Source: Eubacteriales bacterium (GTDB taxonomy: Bacteria > Bacillota > Clostridia > Oscillospirales > Butyricicoccaceae). Taken from it: a DNA stretch of 64,000 bases. The notes below the pieces were generated by a model. That model did not search any database. It saw only the letters and a program-made list of their open reading frames with translations, and was not told the origin of the DNA. Position 1 is the stretch's first letter; each line of letters begins with the position of its first letter. Of this stretch, positions 52,087 to 61,513 are shown one piece after another. Both the position numbers and the translations under genes were made by a program. The stretch spans positions 1-64,000 of the forward strand of contig JAUNGQ010000002.1 of the NCBI GenBank assembly GCA_030524285.1. The letters are read 5' to 3'.

Positions 52087-53319
52087 ATGGAAGTAACGAA
52101 CATGGAGGGCATTCCTGAGGAGCTGGACAATCTTCAAGAAGGCGCAATTCCCCAGACTGAGACGAATCCGGAGCTGGAGGAGATGCTCGCAGGGGCGCCG
52201 GAAGCGCCTGAACAGGCTGCTCCCCAGACTGGAACGGATTCGGGGCCGGAATCTCCTGAAGATGATAGCCCTCCCCAGACTGAAAATAAAACTATCAAAA
52301 AGCGGGGCCGGCCGAAGAAGACCAGTGAGAATCAAACTCAGTCTGACACAGAGGCGGTTTCTGAGGCTGCGGAGCCTGGCGACGGCGTCAAAACCAGAAG
52401 AAAGCGCCCGTACACCAGACCGACTATGACGGTCCTCTCGATTGATGAGCGGCCGACCGTCGAGACAGATGCCGATAAAGCCAGAAACGACCTGTTGGAT
52501 TTGCTGGAGTCCCAGAAAACTGGCAGAATCCTGACCGGCACCATCCAGGGTGTTGAACGCCCGGAGGATAATCCCTCCCGTTCTCTGGCAGTCATTTATC
52601 ACGGCGAGTTCAAAGTCATCATTCCGGCAGAGGAAGCCGTGGAACCGCCCAGCGATTACCGCGGCCGCCTTCCGGAGGATGTGCTGCACTACATGCTGAC
52701 CAAGCGATTGGGCGCTGAAGTGGATTATATCGTGAAAGGTATTGATCCTCAGTCCGGTCTGGCAGTGGCGAGTCGTCTGGAGGCAATGCGTGCGAAGCGC
52801 AAGGCATATTATCTGGGTACTGACCGGGATGGCAACAACCTGCTGTATGCCGATGTGTGTGCCGAGGCCAGGATCGTATCTGTGATTCGTGCAGGCATCT
52901 TTGTGGACCTGTTTGGTCTGGAGATCTACATCCCGCTGCGGGAACTGAGCTATCAGCGCCTGATGGATGCGGCGGCCCATTTCCAGCCTGGCCAGCGCAT
53001 CCTGGTTAAGGTCCTCTCCGTAGACCGGAGTGACCGTAACAATATCAAAGCGGCCGCTTCGGTCAAGCAGGCGGGTGAAAACCCGTATGAGAGGGCGCTG
53101 CGCAGGTATTCCGTCGGCAACCGCTATGTGGGTACGGTCAGTATGGTGGACACCAACGGTGTCTTTGTGGCGCTGGACGGTGGGATTGACTGTTTGTGCA
53201 GCTATCCGAAGCGGGGCCGCCCGCCGAGAGGGTCCCGCGTGACGGTCCGGATTCTGGGCATCAACCATGAGTCTAACCGGATCTGGGGCGCCATCACGCA
53301 TATCGCGGCTGCCCGTTGA
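52087..53319 (+). CDS. S1-domain RNA-binding protein with AT-hook
   Basis: This 410-residue protein has an N-terminal acidic, Pro/Gln-rich region with repeated PQTE(T/N) units, an AT-hook-like KKRGRPKK (about 78-85), a middle domain (LESQKTGRILTGTIQGVE), and two S1-like folds (GLEIYIPLRELSYQRL..., RYVGTVSMVDTNGVFVALDGGIDCLC). It should bind nucleic acids. Homologues occur in Clostridial conjugative elements. Its job in transfer is unknown. AAGGAGGAA precedes the ATG. Confidence 0.75.
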   Translation: MEVTNMEGIPEELDNLQEGAIPQTETNPELEEMLAGAPEAPEQAAPQTGTDSGPESPEDDSPPQTENKTIKKRGRPKKTSENQTQSDTEAVSEAAEPGDGVKTRRKRPYTRPTMTVLSIDERPTVETDADKARNDLLDLLESQKTGRILTGTIQGVERPEDNPSRSLAVIYHGEFKVIIPAEEAVEPPSDYRGRLPEDVLHYMLTKRLGAEVDYIVKGIDPQSGLAVASRLEAMRAKRKAYYLGTDRDGNNLLYADVCAEARIVSVIRAGIFVDLFGLEIYIPLRELSYQRLMDAAAHFQPGQRILVKVLSVDRSDRNNIKAAASVKQAGENPYERALRRYSVGNRYVGTVSMVDTNGVFVALDGGIDCLCSYPKRGRPPRGSRVTVRILGINHESNRIWGAITHIAAAR

Positions 53320-53351
53320 CCTAATCTGAGTCTGAGGAAAGGAGGTAAAAG

Positions 53352-53765
53352 ATGACCCACTGTGATTTGAACCAGGCTGAGCAGGGCCGGCGCAGAGAGA
53401 TTGCGGAGCATACTCGGAAGATGCTGCTTCGCAACCTCCCCATTGAGGATCAGGATGAGACATCCCTGACCGCAAGCTACCGGGACTACTATCTGCAGAT
53501 CTCGTTTTCCGAGCTGCATCCTTTGATGGTGTTCTGCCTTGCCAAGGCACTGAAGGCGCCTGGATCTCCGAGGCAGCTGCAGCTGACAAATGAACTCAAT
53601 CTGAGGAGCATTCTGGGAAGCCATGCCATCAACAACGAAGTCGGTTGCTATTCTTACCGGGCGACCCACTGGCTGGATACTGAGCTGGATGCCAAGCGGT
53701 TTTATGAGATCCTGGACCGGTGCGTCGATGAGGCGGACCGAGGGTTCTACAAGCTGGCCAGCTGA
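53352..53765 (+). CDS. Small ICE protein, possibly YbjN-like chaperone fold
   Basis: The protein has 137 residues. The segment NELNLRSILGSHAINNEVGCYSYRATHWLDTELDAKRFYEILDRCVDEADRGFY resembles the alternating pattern of YbjN/T3SS-chaperone-like domains; this is weak. AAAGGAGGT precedes the ATG. It follows the S1 protein by 32 bases and is probably in the same operon. Confidence 0.5.
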   Translation: MTHCDLNQAEQGRRREIAEHTRKMLLRNLPIEDQDETSLTASYRDYYLQISFSELHPLMVFCLAKALKAPGSPRQLQLTNELNLRSILGSHAINNEVGCYSYRATHWLDTELDAKRFYEILDRCVDEADRGFYKLAS

Positions 53766-53831
53766 GGCAGGTTGTATTTCTCCAGACTGAATCGTGTAAT
53801 GTAGGTAAATACGATTCGAGGAGGAAGCATC

Positions 53832-54626
53832 ATGAAATCAAGAATTATATTTTCCCTACTGGCCCTGATATTGGTTCTGTCCGGCTGCGCAGGTGCTGCA
53901 CCTGTTTTGGAAAGCAGCACCGAGCCGGAGGTTTCCATACCGGAGTCTGAAGTAAAGGAGGTGATGGATGCGATATCTGAAGGGAGCGATCTTACCGCAA
54001 CTTCAGAGTCAGTATCACAGACAGAACCGGAGATCATTCCCGAACCATCGGAATCCGATGAGTCTGGGGATATGCTCCCTGCGGACAGTAATCACGGCCG
54101 CGAGGAATCCCAAAACCGGCAGACGGCCGCTGCAGCAGAACAGCCGCAGTCATCCATGCAGCCGGAAGCACCGCAAGTGACCGCTCCGTCTGCCACAGAA
54201 CCGCCTGCGGCTGAGCCATCTGTAACGGCGCCGCCTGCAGCGGAACCGGAAACTGCTCCGCCCAGTACATCGGAGGCGGCACCGGACCCGGTGGAAACCG
54301 AACCGGAAATTCCGAAAACCATCTATGATTACGAGTTTGACGTATCGGCCATCCGGTCCGAGCTGATTGCACTTGGGCAGTCCCTGGGTCTGACACACAT
54401 CACTGAGGACGATGGTGTTCCCTGTACTCCGGATAACTGCTCATGGGCAACGCCCGTTACGGCGTCGGAGTCCTTTCAGGGCGATAAGCTGAAGCGGGCG
54501 CTTCGTGACTATGTATCTTCCATGCCAACGCTGTTGGCCTCCTATGGCGGCACACAGATTTCCTGCTTTACCATCTATGTGCAGGAGAATGGCGGCGGAA
54601 GCTACACGTTCTATTTCCTATACTAA
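53832..54626 (+). CDS. ICE lipoprotein
   Basis: The protein has 264 residues. It has a lipoprotein signal peptide with lipobox LSGC at 17-20, followed by a ~140-residue Pro/Glu/Ser/Thr-rich spacer (repeats such as AAEPSVTAPPAAEPETA) and a C-terminal folded domain of about 100 residues (TIYDYEFDVSAIRSELIALGQSLGLTH ... CFTIYVQENGGGSYTFYFLY). It would be tethered outside the membrane with the domain held away from it. Its function is unknown; its place before the adhesin suggests a surface role. A terminator follows at 54649-54677. Confidence 0.75.
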   Translation: MKSRIIFSLLALILVLSGCAGAAPVLESSTEPEVSIPESEVKEVMDAISEGSDLTATSESVSQTEPEIIPEPSESDESGDMLPADSNHGREESQNRQTAAAAEQPQSSMQPEAPQVTAPSATEPPAAEPSVTAPPAAEPETAPPSTSEAAPDPVETEPEIPKTIYDYEFDVSAIRSELIALGQSLGLTHITEDDGVPCTPDNCSWATPVTASESFQGDKLKRALRDYVSSMPTLLASYGGTQISCFTIYVQENGGGSYTFYFLY

Positions 54627-54648
54627 AACCAAACCGGACAGCGTTTTG

Positions 54649-54677
54649 CTCCCTGCAACTTGCAGGGAGTTTTTTTC
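54649..54677 (+). terminator. Terminator after the lipoprotein gene
   Basis: CTCCCTGCAA and TTGCAGGGAG form a perfect stem followed by TTTTTTT. Confidence 0.9.
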
Positions 54678-54709
54678 TGCCCGGAAAATGAAAGGAAGGT
54701 CTAATCAAA

Positions 54710-57700
54710 ATGAAACGACTGATGAAAGAAAAAGGCAAGAGGTTCCTGGCAATGTTCCTCTGCCTTCTGACGGCTATCGGCATCCTGCCGATGGAGGTTT
54801 TTGCCTTCACGCCTCAGGAGGGACAAAGTGTTACCTCCTACAATGGAGACTATTTCGTGGGTTCTGACGGCGATTATTATTACAGCAACGCCCGTCATTA
54901 CATTGTCTATGACAGCAGCGGCAATGTGACCCTGCACTATACAAACGGCGGCTCGAAACGGCGCCATTACATGATTCAGGACAGTTCCGGGGAAAGACGG
55001 ACCGTGTACTGCATTGAATCCGGCATTGCCTATGACGACGGCAACACCTATACGTCCACCAACGGCAACAATAGCGCTTATTTTCAGAATCTGCCCTATA
55101 CCGCCCAGTATGGTATCATGCTGGCCAGTGTGTATGGCTGGCAGCCGGGAAAGAGCGTGCCTGTATCCGGATGCAATGAGGATGATTACATCTATGCGAC
55201 GCAGTGCATCCTCTGGGAATACCAGCAGCAGATCCGTACCAGCCCCTATGACATGAATGACAACGCTTACGGTGTAGAGGGCAACTCCTTCTATGTAACG
55301 CTGCAGGGCCGTCCGGCGCAGAAATGCTATGACTGGATTCTGGCCCAGATGGCGCAGCATACCACGATCCCCAGCTTTGCCTCCAGCAGAAGCAGTTCCG
55401 CTACGACCTATACGCTCAAGTATAACGAAGCGACCGGGAAATACTCCCTGACTCTGGAGGATACCAACAATACGCTGAGCGATCTGAAGTTTTCGACCAG
55501 CAGCGGTATTACCGTTACCAGAAGCGGCAACCAGTATACCTTTACCAGTGACCGAATGATCGAGAATGCTGTGACGATCACAGCCCAGAAGAACATTCCC
55601 GGTGTGGGCAACGACATGCTGATCTGGGGCCGTGTCGGATACCAGACCATGATGTGCGGCGCGGAAGATCCGGTGGTGTTCTATGTCAAGATGAATACCG
55701 AGACGTTTGGCACCGGCCGCATCAAGAAGACTTCGGAAGATGGCAAGGTGGAGGGTGTTCAGTTCCATATTACCGGGAACGGTACGGACAAGACCGTGAC
55801 CACTGGAAAAGACGGTACGGTGGACATCTCTTTGATGCCCGGCACTTATACTGTTACGGAATCCGTTGCGGATCGTTATGAGACACAGAATGCCCAGACA
55901 ATCACCATCGTCAGCGGCAAGACAGCGACTGTGACTTTTAATAACAAGCTCAAGCGCGGCAGCCTGGAAGTTGTCAAGACCTCCGAGGATAATCTGGTGG
56001 AGGGTGTGACGTTCCACCTGTATGGCACTTCCTTGTCCGGTGATGCCGTGGATGCCTATGCTGTTACCGACAGCACTGGTAAGGCCGTATTCTCTGATGT
56101 CCTGATCAGCGGTTCGGAGCCGTATACGCTGGAAGAGGTGGATACGGCGGTACGCTATGTTGTGCCGGCCAATCAGACAGCGCCTGTGGAATGGAACAAA
56201 GTAACGCAGCGCAGCTTCGAGAACATTTTGAAGAAATTCCGCGTGCAGGTGACAAAAACAGATGCCGAGACAAAACGCGCCCAGGGCGATGCCAGTCTGG
56301 CAGGTGCGGTCTATGGCCTGTACCAGGGCGACAAGCTCGTTGCTTCTTATACCACGGACTCGTCTGGAGCCTTTACCACAGATTACTTCATTTGCGATAG
56401 CAACTGGACCCTGCGTGAGATCAGCCCTTCGGAGGGCTACCTGTTGGACACCACGGTGTATGAGATCCCGGCTGAACCCGGTAATTTCACGGTGGAACTG
56501 AATACGGTTTCTGAGGGTGTTGTGGAGCAGGTCATCAAGGGCCGCATCCGCATCGTAAAGCATATTGATGCTGAACTGGATGTGGAGGATGAGCCTATTG
56601 CTCCGGCAGCGGAAGCAGTAGATGCCGGCATTGCGCTTCTTTCCCTGGCAACCGCTTCGGATGCCCAGTCTGTCAGCGGCAATGACGCTGTGGCAGTGAT
56701 GGCAGAGGAACTGGAAGATGAGGCGGCAGCAGAAACCGCAACACCTTCGGATGCTCAGGCGGAAGCAACTGTGAGCGATGGGGATGCCGATGCGGAAACT
56801 GAGTCTGAGGAAGACGCAGCTGCTGTGGAGGAGACTGAGACTGAAACAGACGCCGCACAGGAGGAAGCTCCTCAGGCACCTGAAACCGAGATCCCGGAGG
56901 AGTACCTGCCAGTAGAGATTCCGGAAGAAGACATCGAAGCATCCGGTGGCCAGGGTATTATTGAGCAGCCGGAGGAAGGTGCGAAGTTCCAGGTCTATCT
57001 GACCAGCGCAGGCAGTTATGAAAATGCCCGTGAGTCTGAGCGTGACCTGATTGTGACCGATTCCGATGGGTTCGCCGTGACCAAGGATCTGCCTTATGGC
57101 CGTTACACCGTCCATCAGATCGAGGGCAAGGCCGGACAGGCGTTTGTAGAGGACTTCACGGTTTTCATTCGCAGCAACGACGAAACCTATTCCTACATCA
57201 TCAATAACCAGACCCAATCCAGCTTCATCCGTGTGGAGAAGCATGATATCGAAACCGGCAAGATCATTCCGGCAGCCAACATCGGCTTCCAGGTTCGTGA
57301 CCTGTCTACTGGTGAGCTGGTAACGCAGACCGTTTATTATCCGACTCCGGTGGAGATCACCACTTACTTCACCAATGACGAGGGCTGGCTGATGCTGCCC
57401 TGCGAGCTGCCTTATGGCAATTATGAACTGATTGAGGTGGAGACCTGCTACGGATATGTGCTGGACAGCACGCCGGTGCCGTTTACGGTAGATGGCACCC
57501 AGGATGTCGTCGTAGTGGAAAAGCAGAACATTGCCCAGAAGGGCACCATCACTGTGACAAAGACCGGCGAGGTCTTTAGCACCGTTACTTCTACCAATAA
57601 GGACGATACGTTCTCTGTCTACACACCGGTTTATGAGGTACGGAACCTGGCAGGAGCCACCTATGAGATCCGGGCAGCGGAAGATATCTATACGCTGGAC

Positions 57701-59293
57701 GGATCTCTGAGAGCAGCGAAGGGCGAGGTGGTGGACACCATCACCACTGGGTCTGACGGCAGTGCCACCAGCAAGGAACTGTATCTTGGAAAATATGAAA
57801 TTATTGAAACCCAGGCCCCGGAGCCGATGGTCCTGAATCCGGAATCCCAGCTGGTGGAGCTGACCTATGCCGGACAGGAAGTTGCCCTGACCGAAACCAG
57901 CGCAAGCTTTTACAACGAGCGTCAGAAGGTCCAGATCAGTCTGGAGAAGCTGATGGAGCAGGATGAGGCGTTTGGAATCGGCAGCAACGGCGAGCAGCTG
58001 CATGTTACCTTCGGCCTGTATGCGGCGGAGGATCTGGTTGCGGCGGACGGCAGCATGATCCCGGCAGACGGTCTGATCGAGATCATTGGTGTATCTTCTG
58101 ACGGCATTGCGGTTGTGGAGAAGGATCTGCCTCTGGGCAGCTATTACCTGCAGGAGCGTGCGACGGATGCCCATTATCTGATCTCTGATGAGAAGTATCC
58201 GGTCACATTTGCGTATGCGGGTCAGGAAGTTGCTCTTGTGGAAGTACAGGCCAACGATGGCGAAGCCATTGAAAATAAGCTGCTCTACGGCAGTGTATCC
58301 GGTAAGAAGGTCGATGAGAACGGCGAGGCCCTGGCTGGCGCTAAGATCGGTCTGTTTTCTGCATCCGTGACGGAGTTTACGGAAGAAACGGCCATCCTGG
58401 TAACGACCTCTGACGAGGCGGGAGCCTTCCAGTTTGAGAACGTGCCTTATGGAAAATGGGTCGTGCGTGAAATTGAGTCTCCGGAGGGCTTCGTGCTTTG
58501 CACCGATCTGTTTGAGGTCAATATCAAGTCTGACGAACAGGTCGTAGAGATCGAGATCACCAACGAGTTCATCCGCGGCAACCTGCATCTGACCAAATTT
58601 GATGCGGACTATCCGGAGAACAAGCTGAGCGGCGCTGTCTTTGAGGTTTACCGTGATACCAACGGCAACAAGGAACTGGACAAAGAGGATGAGCTGCTTG
58701 GCACCATGGAGGAAGTGGAACCCGGTGAGTATGTCATGAACGACCTGCTTTATGGCGGCGTGTTCGTGAAGGAAAAGACCGCGCCGGACGGCTTCTATCT
58801 GGATGAGGGCACCTACTACATTTCCATTAAAACGGATGGCGAAACCTACGAGGTGGAAAATGATGCGGGCAAGGGCTTCTATAACCAGGCTATGCGCGGT
58901 AACTTGAAGATCGTAAAGACCTCCAGCGACGGCAAGGTCGAAGGGTTCTCCTTCCGCATTACTGGCGATAACTACGACCAGATCTTTAAGACTGACTCCA
59001 ATGGTGAGATCCTTATCGAGAATTTGCGCGTTGGCCAGTACACCGTAACCGAGGTGGAGGATAGCGTCAGTGCGGGATACAAGCGTCCGGACCCGGTAAC
59101 AGTGGAACTGGTTCCTGACGAGACGCTGACTGTGAGAGTCCACAATGACAAAGTAACCGTGGACGTTCCGAAGACCGGCGATGACACGAACATCTGGCTG
59201 TGGGTCGGCATTATGGCCCTCTGCGCAGCTGGCGCCGGTACGGCATTCTTTATCGGCCGCAAAAAGAAGCACTATCTGAAACTGAAAAAGTAA
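54710..59293 (+). CDS. Giant thioester/Cna-B repeat surface adhesin (pilin-like)
   Basis: This 1527-residue surface protein has a signal peptide and a thioester (TQXA) domain with the cysteine in VYCIESG (about 101) and ATQCILWEYQQQ (about 163), able in this family to form covalent bonds to host or cell targets. Then come about ten Cna-B/SpaA-type domains with typical starts (GSLEVVKTSEDNLVEG, FRVQVTKTDAETK, GNLHLTKFDADYPENKLSG, GNLKIVKTSSDGKVEG). A ~140-residue Ala/Glu-rich insert (about 620-760) splits the array. The end is a sortase-like VPKTGDD, membrane helix and basic tail. No sortase gene is in the window. In ICEs such proteins may stabilise mating pairs. Confidence 0.9.
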   Translation: MKRLMKEKGKRFLAMFLCLLTAIGILPMEVFAFTPQEGQSVTSYNGDYFVGSDGDYYYSNARHYIVYDSSGNVTLHYTNGGSKRRHYMIQDSSGERRTVYCIESGIAYDDGNTYTSTNGNNSAYFQNLPYTAQYGIMLASVYGWQPGKSVPVSGCNEDDYIYATQCILWEYQQQIRTSPYDMNDNAYGVEGNSFYVTLQGRPAQKCYDWILAQMAQHTTIPSFASSRSSSATTYTLKYNEATGKYSLTLEDTNNTLSDLKFSTSSGITVTRSGNQYTFTSDRMIENAVTITAQKNIPGVGNDMLIWGRVGYQTMMCGAEDPVVFYVKMNTETFGTGRIKKTSEDGKVEGVQFHITGNGTDKTVTTGKDGTVDISLMPGTYTVTESVADRYETQNAQTITIVSGKTATVTFNNKLKRGSLEVVKTSEDNLVEGVTFHLYGTSLSGDAVDAYAVTDSTGKAVFSDVLISGSEPYTLEEVDTAVRYVVPANQTAPVEWNKVTQRSFENILKKFRVQVTKTDAETKRAQGDASLAGAVYGLYQGDKLVASYTTDSSGAFTTDYFICDSNWTLREISPSEGYLLDTTVYEIPAEPGNFTVELNTVSEGVVEQVIKGRIRIVKHIDAELDVEDEPIAPAAEAVDAGIALLSLATASDAQSVSGNDAVAVMAEELEDEAAAETATPSDAQAEATVSDGDADAETESEEDAAAVEETETETDAAQEEAPQAPETEIPEEYLPVEIPEEDIEASGGQGIIEQPEEGAKFQVYLTSAGSYENARESERDLIVTDSDGFAVTKDLPYGRYTVHQIEGKAGQAFVEDFTVFIRSNDETYSYIINNQTQSSFIRVEKHDIETGKIIPAANIGFQVRDLSTGELVTQTVYYPTPVEITTYFTNDEGWLMLPCELPYGNYELIEVETCYGYVLDSTPVPFTVDGTQDVVVVEKQNIAQKGTITVTKTGEVFSTVTSTNKDDTFSVYTPVYEVRNLAGATYEIRAAEDIYTLDGSLRAAKGEVVDTITTGSDGSATSKELYLGKYEIIETQAPEPMVLNPESQLVELTYAGQEVALTETSASFYNERQKVQISLEKLMEQDEAFGIGSNGEQLHVTFGLYAAEDLVAADGSMIPADGLIEIIGVSSDGIAVVEKDLPLGSYYLQERATDAHYLISDEKYPVTFAYAGQEVALVEVQANDGEAIENKLLYGSVSGKKVDENGEALAGAKIGLFSASVTEFTEETAILVTTSDEAGAFQFENVPYGKWVVREIESPEGFVLCTDLFEVNIKSDEQVVEIEITNEFIRGNLHLTKFDADYPENKLSGAVFEVYRDTNGNKELDKEDELLGTMEEVEPGEYVMNDLLYGGVFVKEKTAPDGFYLDEGTYYISIKTDGETYEVENDAGKGFYNQAMRGNLKIVKTSSDGKVEGFSFRITGDNYDQIFKTDSNGEILIENLRVGQYTVTEVEDSVSAGYKRPDPVTVELVPDETLTVRVHNDKVTVDVPKTGDDTNIWLWVGIMALCAAGAGTAFFIGRKKKHYLKLKK

Positions 59294-59348
59294 AGCAGCT
59301 TGGGGGCCATGCACACGCATGGTCCCCTCTATTATGGAGGAAAACAAG

Positions 59349-60011
59349 ATGAACAGAAACGCAAAGCGGATGCACCCGGCATCCCTCATACTGACTCTGG
59401 TAATGGCCCTGCCCCTGGTTTTGGGATTATTTCAATTTCCTGTTTATGCTGCAGAAGGCACCGACGGCACAGAGATGCAGGTGCTGGAGGCGGAGCAGTT
59501 GGAGATCCAACTGGGGGCAGACTGGGCCGGAGTTGAGTTTGAATTAAAGACCGATGCCGGCATGTATCCCGGCACCATTGCCGTTGGTGAAGACGGCGTA
59601 CTCCGCATGGAGATCGGCGGAAGCAGCTCCTATATCCTGACCTGCTTAAATTCCAGTGTTACCGTCCCGGAACCGGCGCAAGCCTCTGCCACAGATGAGG
59701 AACAGCCCGAAGACGGTCAGACTGAGATGGAAGCAGCGGGACAGGAAGCGGCCGGTGAGGCGTCTGAAGACTTAGATGCAGATCCGGAAGCAGTGCAGGA
59801 ACCTGGGAATCCGGAGACGGAAGAATCGGAAGCGGAAGCGCAGGAGAATACTATCGCAGGCATTCCTGTGGTACACATCATCGTGTTCGCCGTTGGCATG
59901 GTGCTGGCGGTCGGCTGCCTGATCACCATGTATGTGCTGAAAAAGCGCAGAGAGAACCTGGCTGACGATGATGACGATATGGATGCGGACTATGAGGAGA
60001 TGGACGACTGA
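59349..60011 (+). CDS. Exported membrane-anchored acidic protein
   Basis: The protein has 220 residues. It has a signal peptide (about 1-35, cleaved near VYAAEG), a small extracellular beta-rich domain (about 45-105, LEIQLGADWAGVEFELKTDAGMYPG), a Glu-rich spacer, a membrane helix (about 178-200), a KKRR stop-transfer and an acidic cytoplasmic tail. It lies 55 bases after the adhesin and may be its partner. ATG 59349 follows GGAGGAAAA. Confidence 0.7.
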   Translation: MNRNAKRMHPASLILTLVMALPLVLGLFQFPVYAAEGTDGTEMQVLEAEQLEIQLGADWAGVEFELKTDAGMYPGTIAVGEDGVLRMEIGGSSSYILTCLNSSVTVPEPAQASATDEEQPEDGQTEMEAAGQEAAGEASEDLDADPEAVQEPGNPETEESEAEAQENTIAGIPVVHIIVFAVGMVLAVGCLITMYVLKKRRENLADDDDDMDADYEEMDD

Positions 60012-60100
60012 TCAGGGCGAAGGCGCCCCTCAGTCTGACAGAAATTAAACCTAAAAGGAATAAAATTTGATTTAATAACGCAAAATTATTCCCATAAGGC

Positions 60101-60129
60101 TTGACAAGTGGATCTTCATTTGCTATACT
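60101..60129 (+). promoter_or_regulatory. Consensus promoter of the structured leader RNA
   Basis: TTGACA (60101-60106) and TATACT (60124-60129) are 17 bases apart. Transcription would start near 60136. Confidence 0.88.
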
Positions 60130-60135
60130 AAGACC

Positions 60136-60375
60136 GTGGCAGAGGCTTGCGTTCAGGCTTTCGGTACGCTGGAAGCGTTACAGCGTCAGACCTGTTCATG
60201 AGATCAGGGAACCGTCACGGATTTAGCGCAATGAGCGATCCACAATAACGCAAGTCATTTGAATATAATAGCCGGAAGGCTGCTGAAATAAGTACAGAGT
60301 CAATGACTGGATGAGACACCAAAATTCCAGTGCATTGGTTCTGTATGTTTTTTTTGCAGACCTTCCGGCTTTTTC
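60136..60375 (+). ncRNA. Long structured leader RNA of unknown class
   Basis: A 240-base transcript is predicted between a strong promoter and two terminators. Pairings by eye: CTTGCGTT (60146-60153) with AACGCAAG (60247-60254); CCGTG (60134-60138) with CACGG (60216-60220); ACGCTG with CAGCGT (60166-60186); CCTG with CAGG (60191-60208). A long bulged hairpin TACAGA..CAATG..CTGG with CCAG..CATTG..TCTGTA (60293-60345) is followed by eight T. An enclosing stem AGCCGGAAGG (60270-60279)/CCTTCCGGCT (60361-60370) is followed by TTTTT. It does not match a riboswitch class I know. It may be an attenuator for the downstream zinc-finger/sigma genes. Confidence 0.7.
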
Positions 60376-60402
60376 TTTTATAAAGTCGGAGGTGACGAAC
60401 AG

Positions 60403-60879
60403 ATGAATAAACGTAAGAAAAACAGAAAGGGATTTTCCATGAGCCAGATGCGCTGCCCATATTGCGGCGGTCCTGTTACCTATCGCAGCGCAGATGGGAT
60501 CTATCATGATAACAGCCGTAACACCATGCTCTATGTCTGTTCCCATTATCCGGAGTGCGACGCCTATGTTCGTGTGCATACCGGAACCAATATCCCGGTG
60601 GGGACCCTGGCCAACCAGGAGCTGCGTGCGCTGCGCAGGACGGCCCACCATTATTTCGATCAGCTGTACCAGTCCGGCCTGATGAGCAAGCAGGATGCGT
60701 ACCAGTGGCTGGCGGACCTGATCTGCGCCCCTCTTTCCCAGGCCCATATCGGTTATCTGGGTGAGTATTACTGCAAGCAGGTCATCGAAGAGAGCAGAAA
60801 GCTTCTGGAGAGGAGCAGGGAAAAACAGCGCCGCTGCTCCCGATTCCGCATCATGGAAGGAGGTGTGGCAGCATCATGA
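60403..60879 (+). CDS. Zinc-finger protein, DUF3268-like
   Basis: This 158-residue protein starts with a basic stretch, then has a zinc ribbon CPYCGG...YVCSHYPECDAYV as in topoisomerase/DUF3268 zinc fingers, and a helical C-terminus (ALRRTAHHYFDQLYQSGLMSKQDAYQWLADL). CGGAGGTGAC precedes the ATG. It is the first gene after the leader RNA and overlaps the sigma-like gene by four bases (ATGA). Confidence 0.8.
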   Translation: MNKRKKNRKGFSMSQMRCPYCGGPVTYRSADGIYHDNSRNTMLYVCSHYPECDAYVRVHTGTNIPVGTLANQELRALRRTAHHYFDQLYQSGLMSKQDAYQWLADLICAPLSQAHIGYLGEYYCKQVIEESRKLLERSREKQRRCSRFRIMEGGVAAS

Positions 60880-61421
60880 TTCTCACTGCAGAGCAGCAAA
60901 GAAAAGTAGAAGAGAACATGGGTCTGGTGGGACAGGTCATAAAGGATAAAGTCCATGGCCCATATCAGTTTGGCGTGTACTCCCATGACGACCTGTACCA
61001 GATCGGCTGTGTCGGCCTTTGTAAGGCGGCAGCGACCGATAAAGGCGGTTGCTTTTCGACCTACGCATATCGCCTGATCTGGAATGAGATCTGTGATGCC
61101 CTGATCTATTCCTCCAGGCGCCGGGACATGGAAGTGCTGGGGGATGACCTGCCCCTCCCTGCCCGGGAACCGGCGGAGGAATTTTCGGAGCTTCATATGG
61201 ATCTCTATGACGCGCTGGAACTGGTCGGGACCGATGCGCCGCCCTCTACTGCAAAGGGCATCCGGGCCATGATCCTGATGTCGAAGGGATATACCAGCCG
61301 GGAGATCGGAGATCAGATGAATGCCTCCGCGAAGCTGGTGTGCGCATGGATCTCGAAAGCACGGAAGTTTTTGCGGGCCAGACCGGAACTAAAAAGTCTG
61401 GCGGAGAGTTACTATGCCTGA
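60876..61421 (+). CDS. Sigma-70 family-like factor
   Basis: This 181-residue protein has a region-2-like segment (DDLYQIGCVGLCKAAATDKGGCFSTYAYRLIWNEICDAL) and a region-4-like helix-turn-helix (GYTSREIGDQMNASAKLVCAWISKARKFL). It could direct RNA polymerase to ICE promoters. It is coupled to the zinc-finger gene, so both may be made on the same signal. A terminator follows at 61455-61496. Confidence 0.82.
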   Translation: MILTAEQQRKVEENMGLVGQVIKDKVHGPYQFGVYSHDDLYQIGCVGLCKAAATDKGGCFSTYAYRLIWNEICDALIYSSRRRDMEVLGDDLPLPAREPAEEFSELHMDLYDALELVGTDAPPSTAKGIRAMILMSKGYTSREIGDQMNASAKLVCAWISKARKFLRARPELKSLAESYYA

Positions 61422-61454
61422 CTGGATACAAGCTTACAAGCCAGTCTTATGAAT

Positions 61455-61496
61455 GGGATGTTGTGAACCAGTGGGTTTGCAGCATCCCGCTTTTTT
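61455..61496 (+). terminator. Terminator between sigma-like and signal peptidase genes
   Basis: GGGATG (61455-61460) pairs with CATCCC (61483-61488), extended by weaker pairs; TTTTTT follows. Confidence 0.75.
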
Positions 61497-61513
61497 CATT
61501 TTTGGAGGTAATT

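Noticed and set aside
54701..59389. Very long open frame on the minus strand opposite the adhesin (1562 codons)
   Set aside because: The plus-strand adhesin has clear Cna-B, thioester and anchor motifs. The minus frame has no known domain, no good start site and is explained by codon bias in the opposite gene.
61340..61513. Upstream extension of the signal peptidase gene
   Set aside because: It would run through a terminator and the end of the sigma-like gene; GGAGGT precedes ATG 61514.
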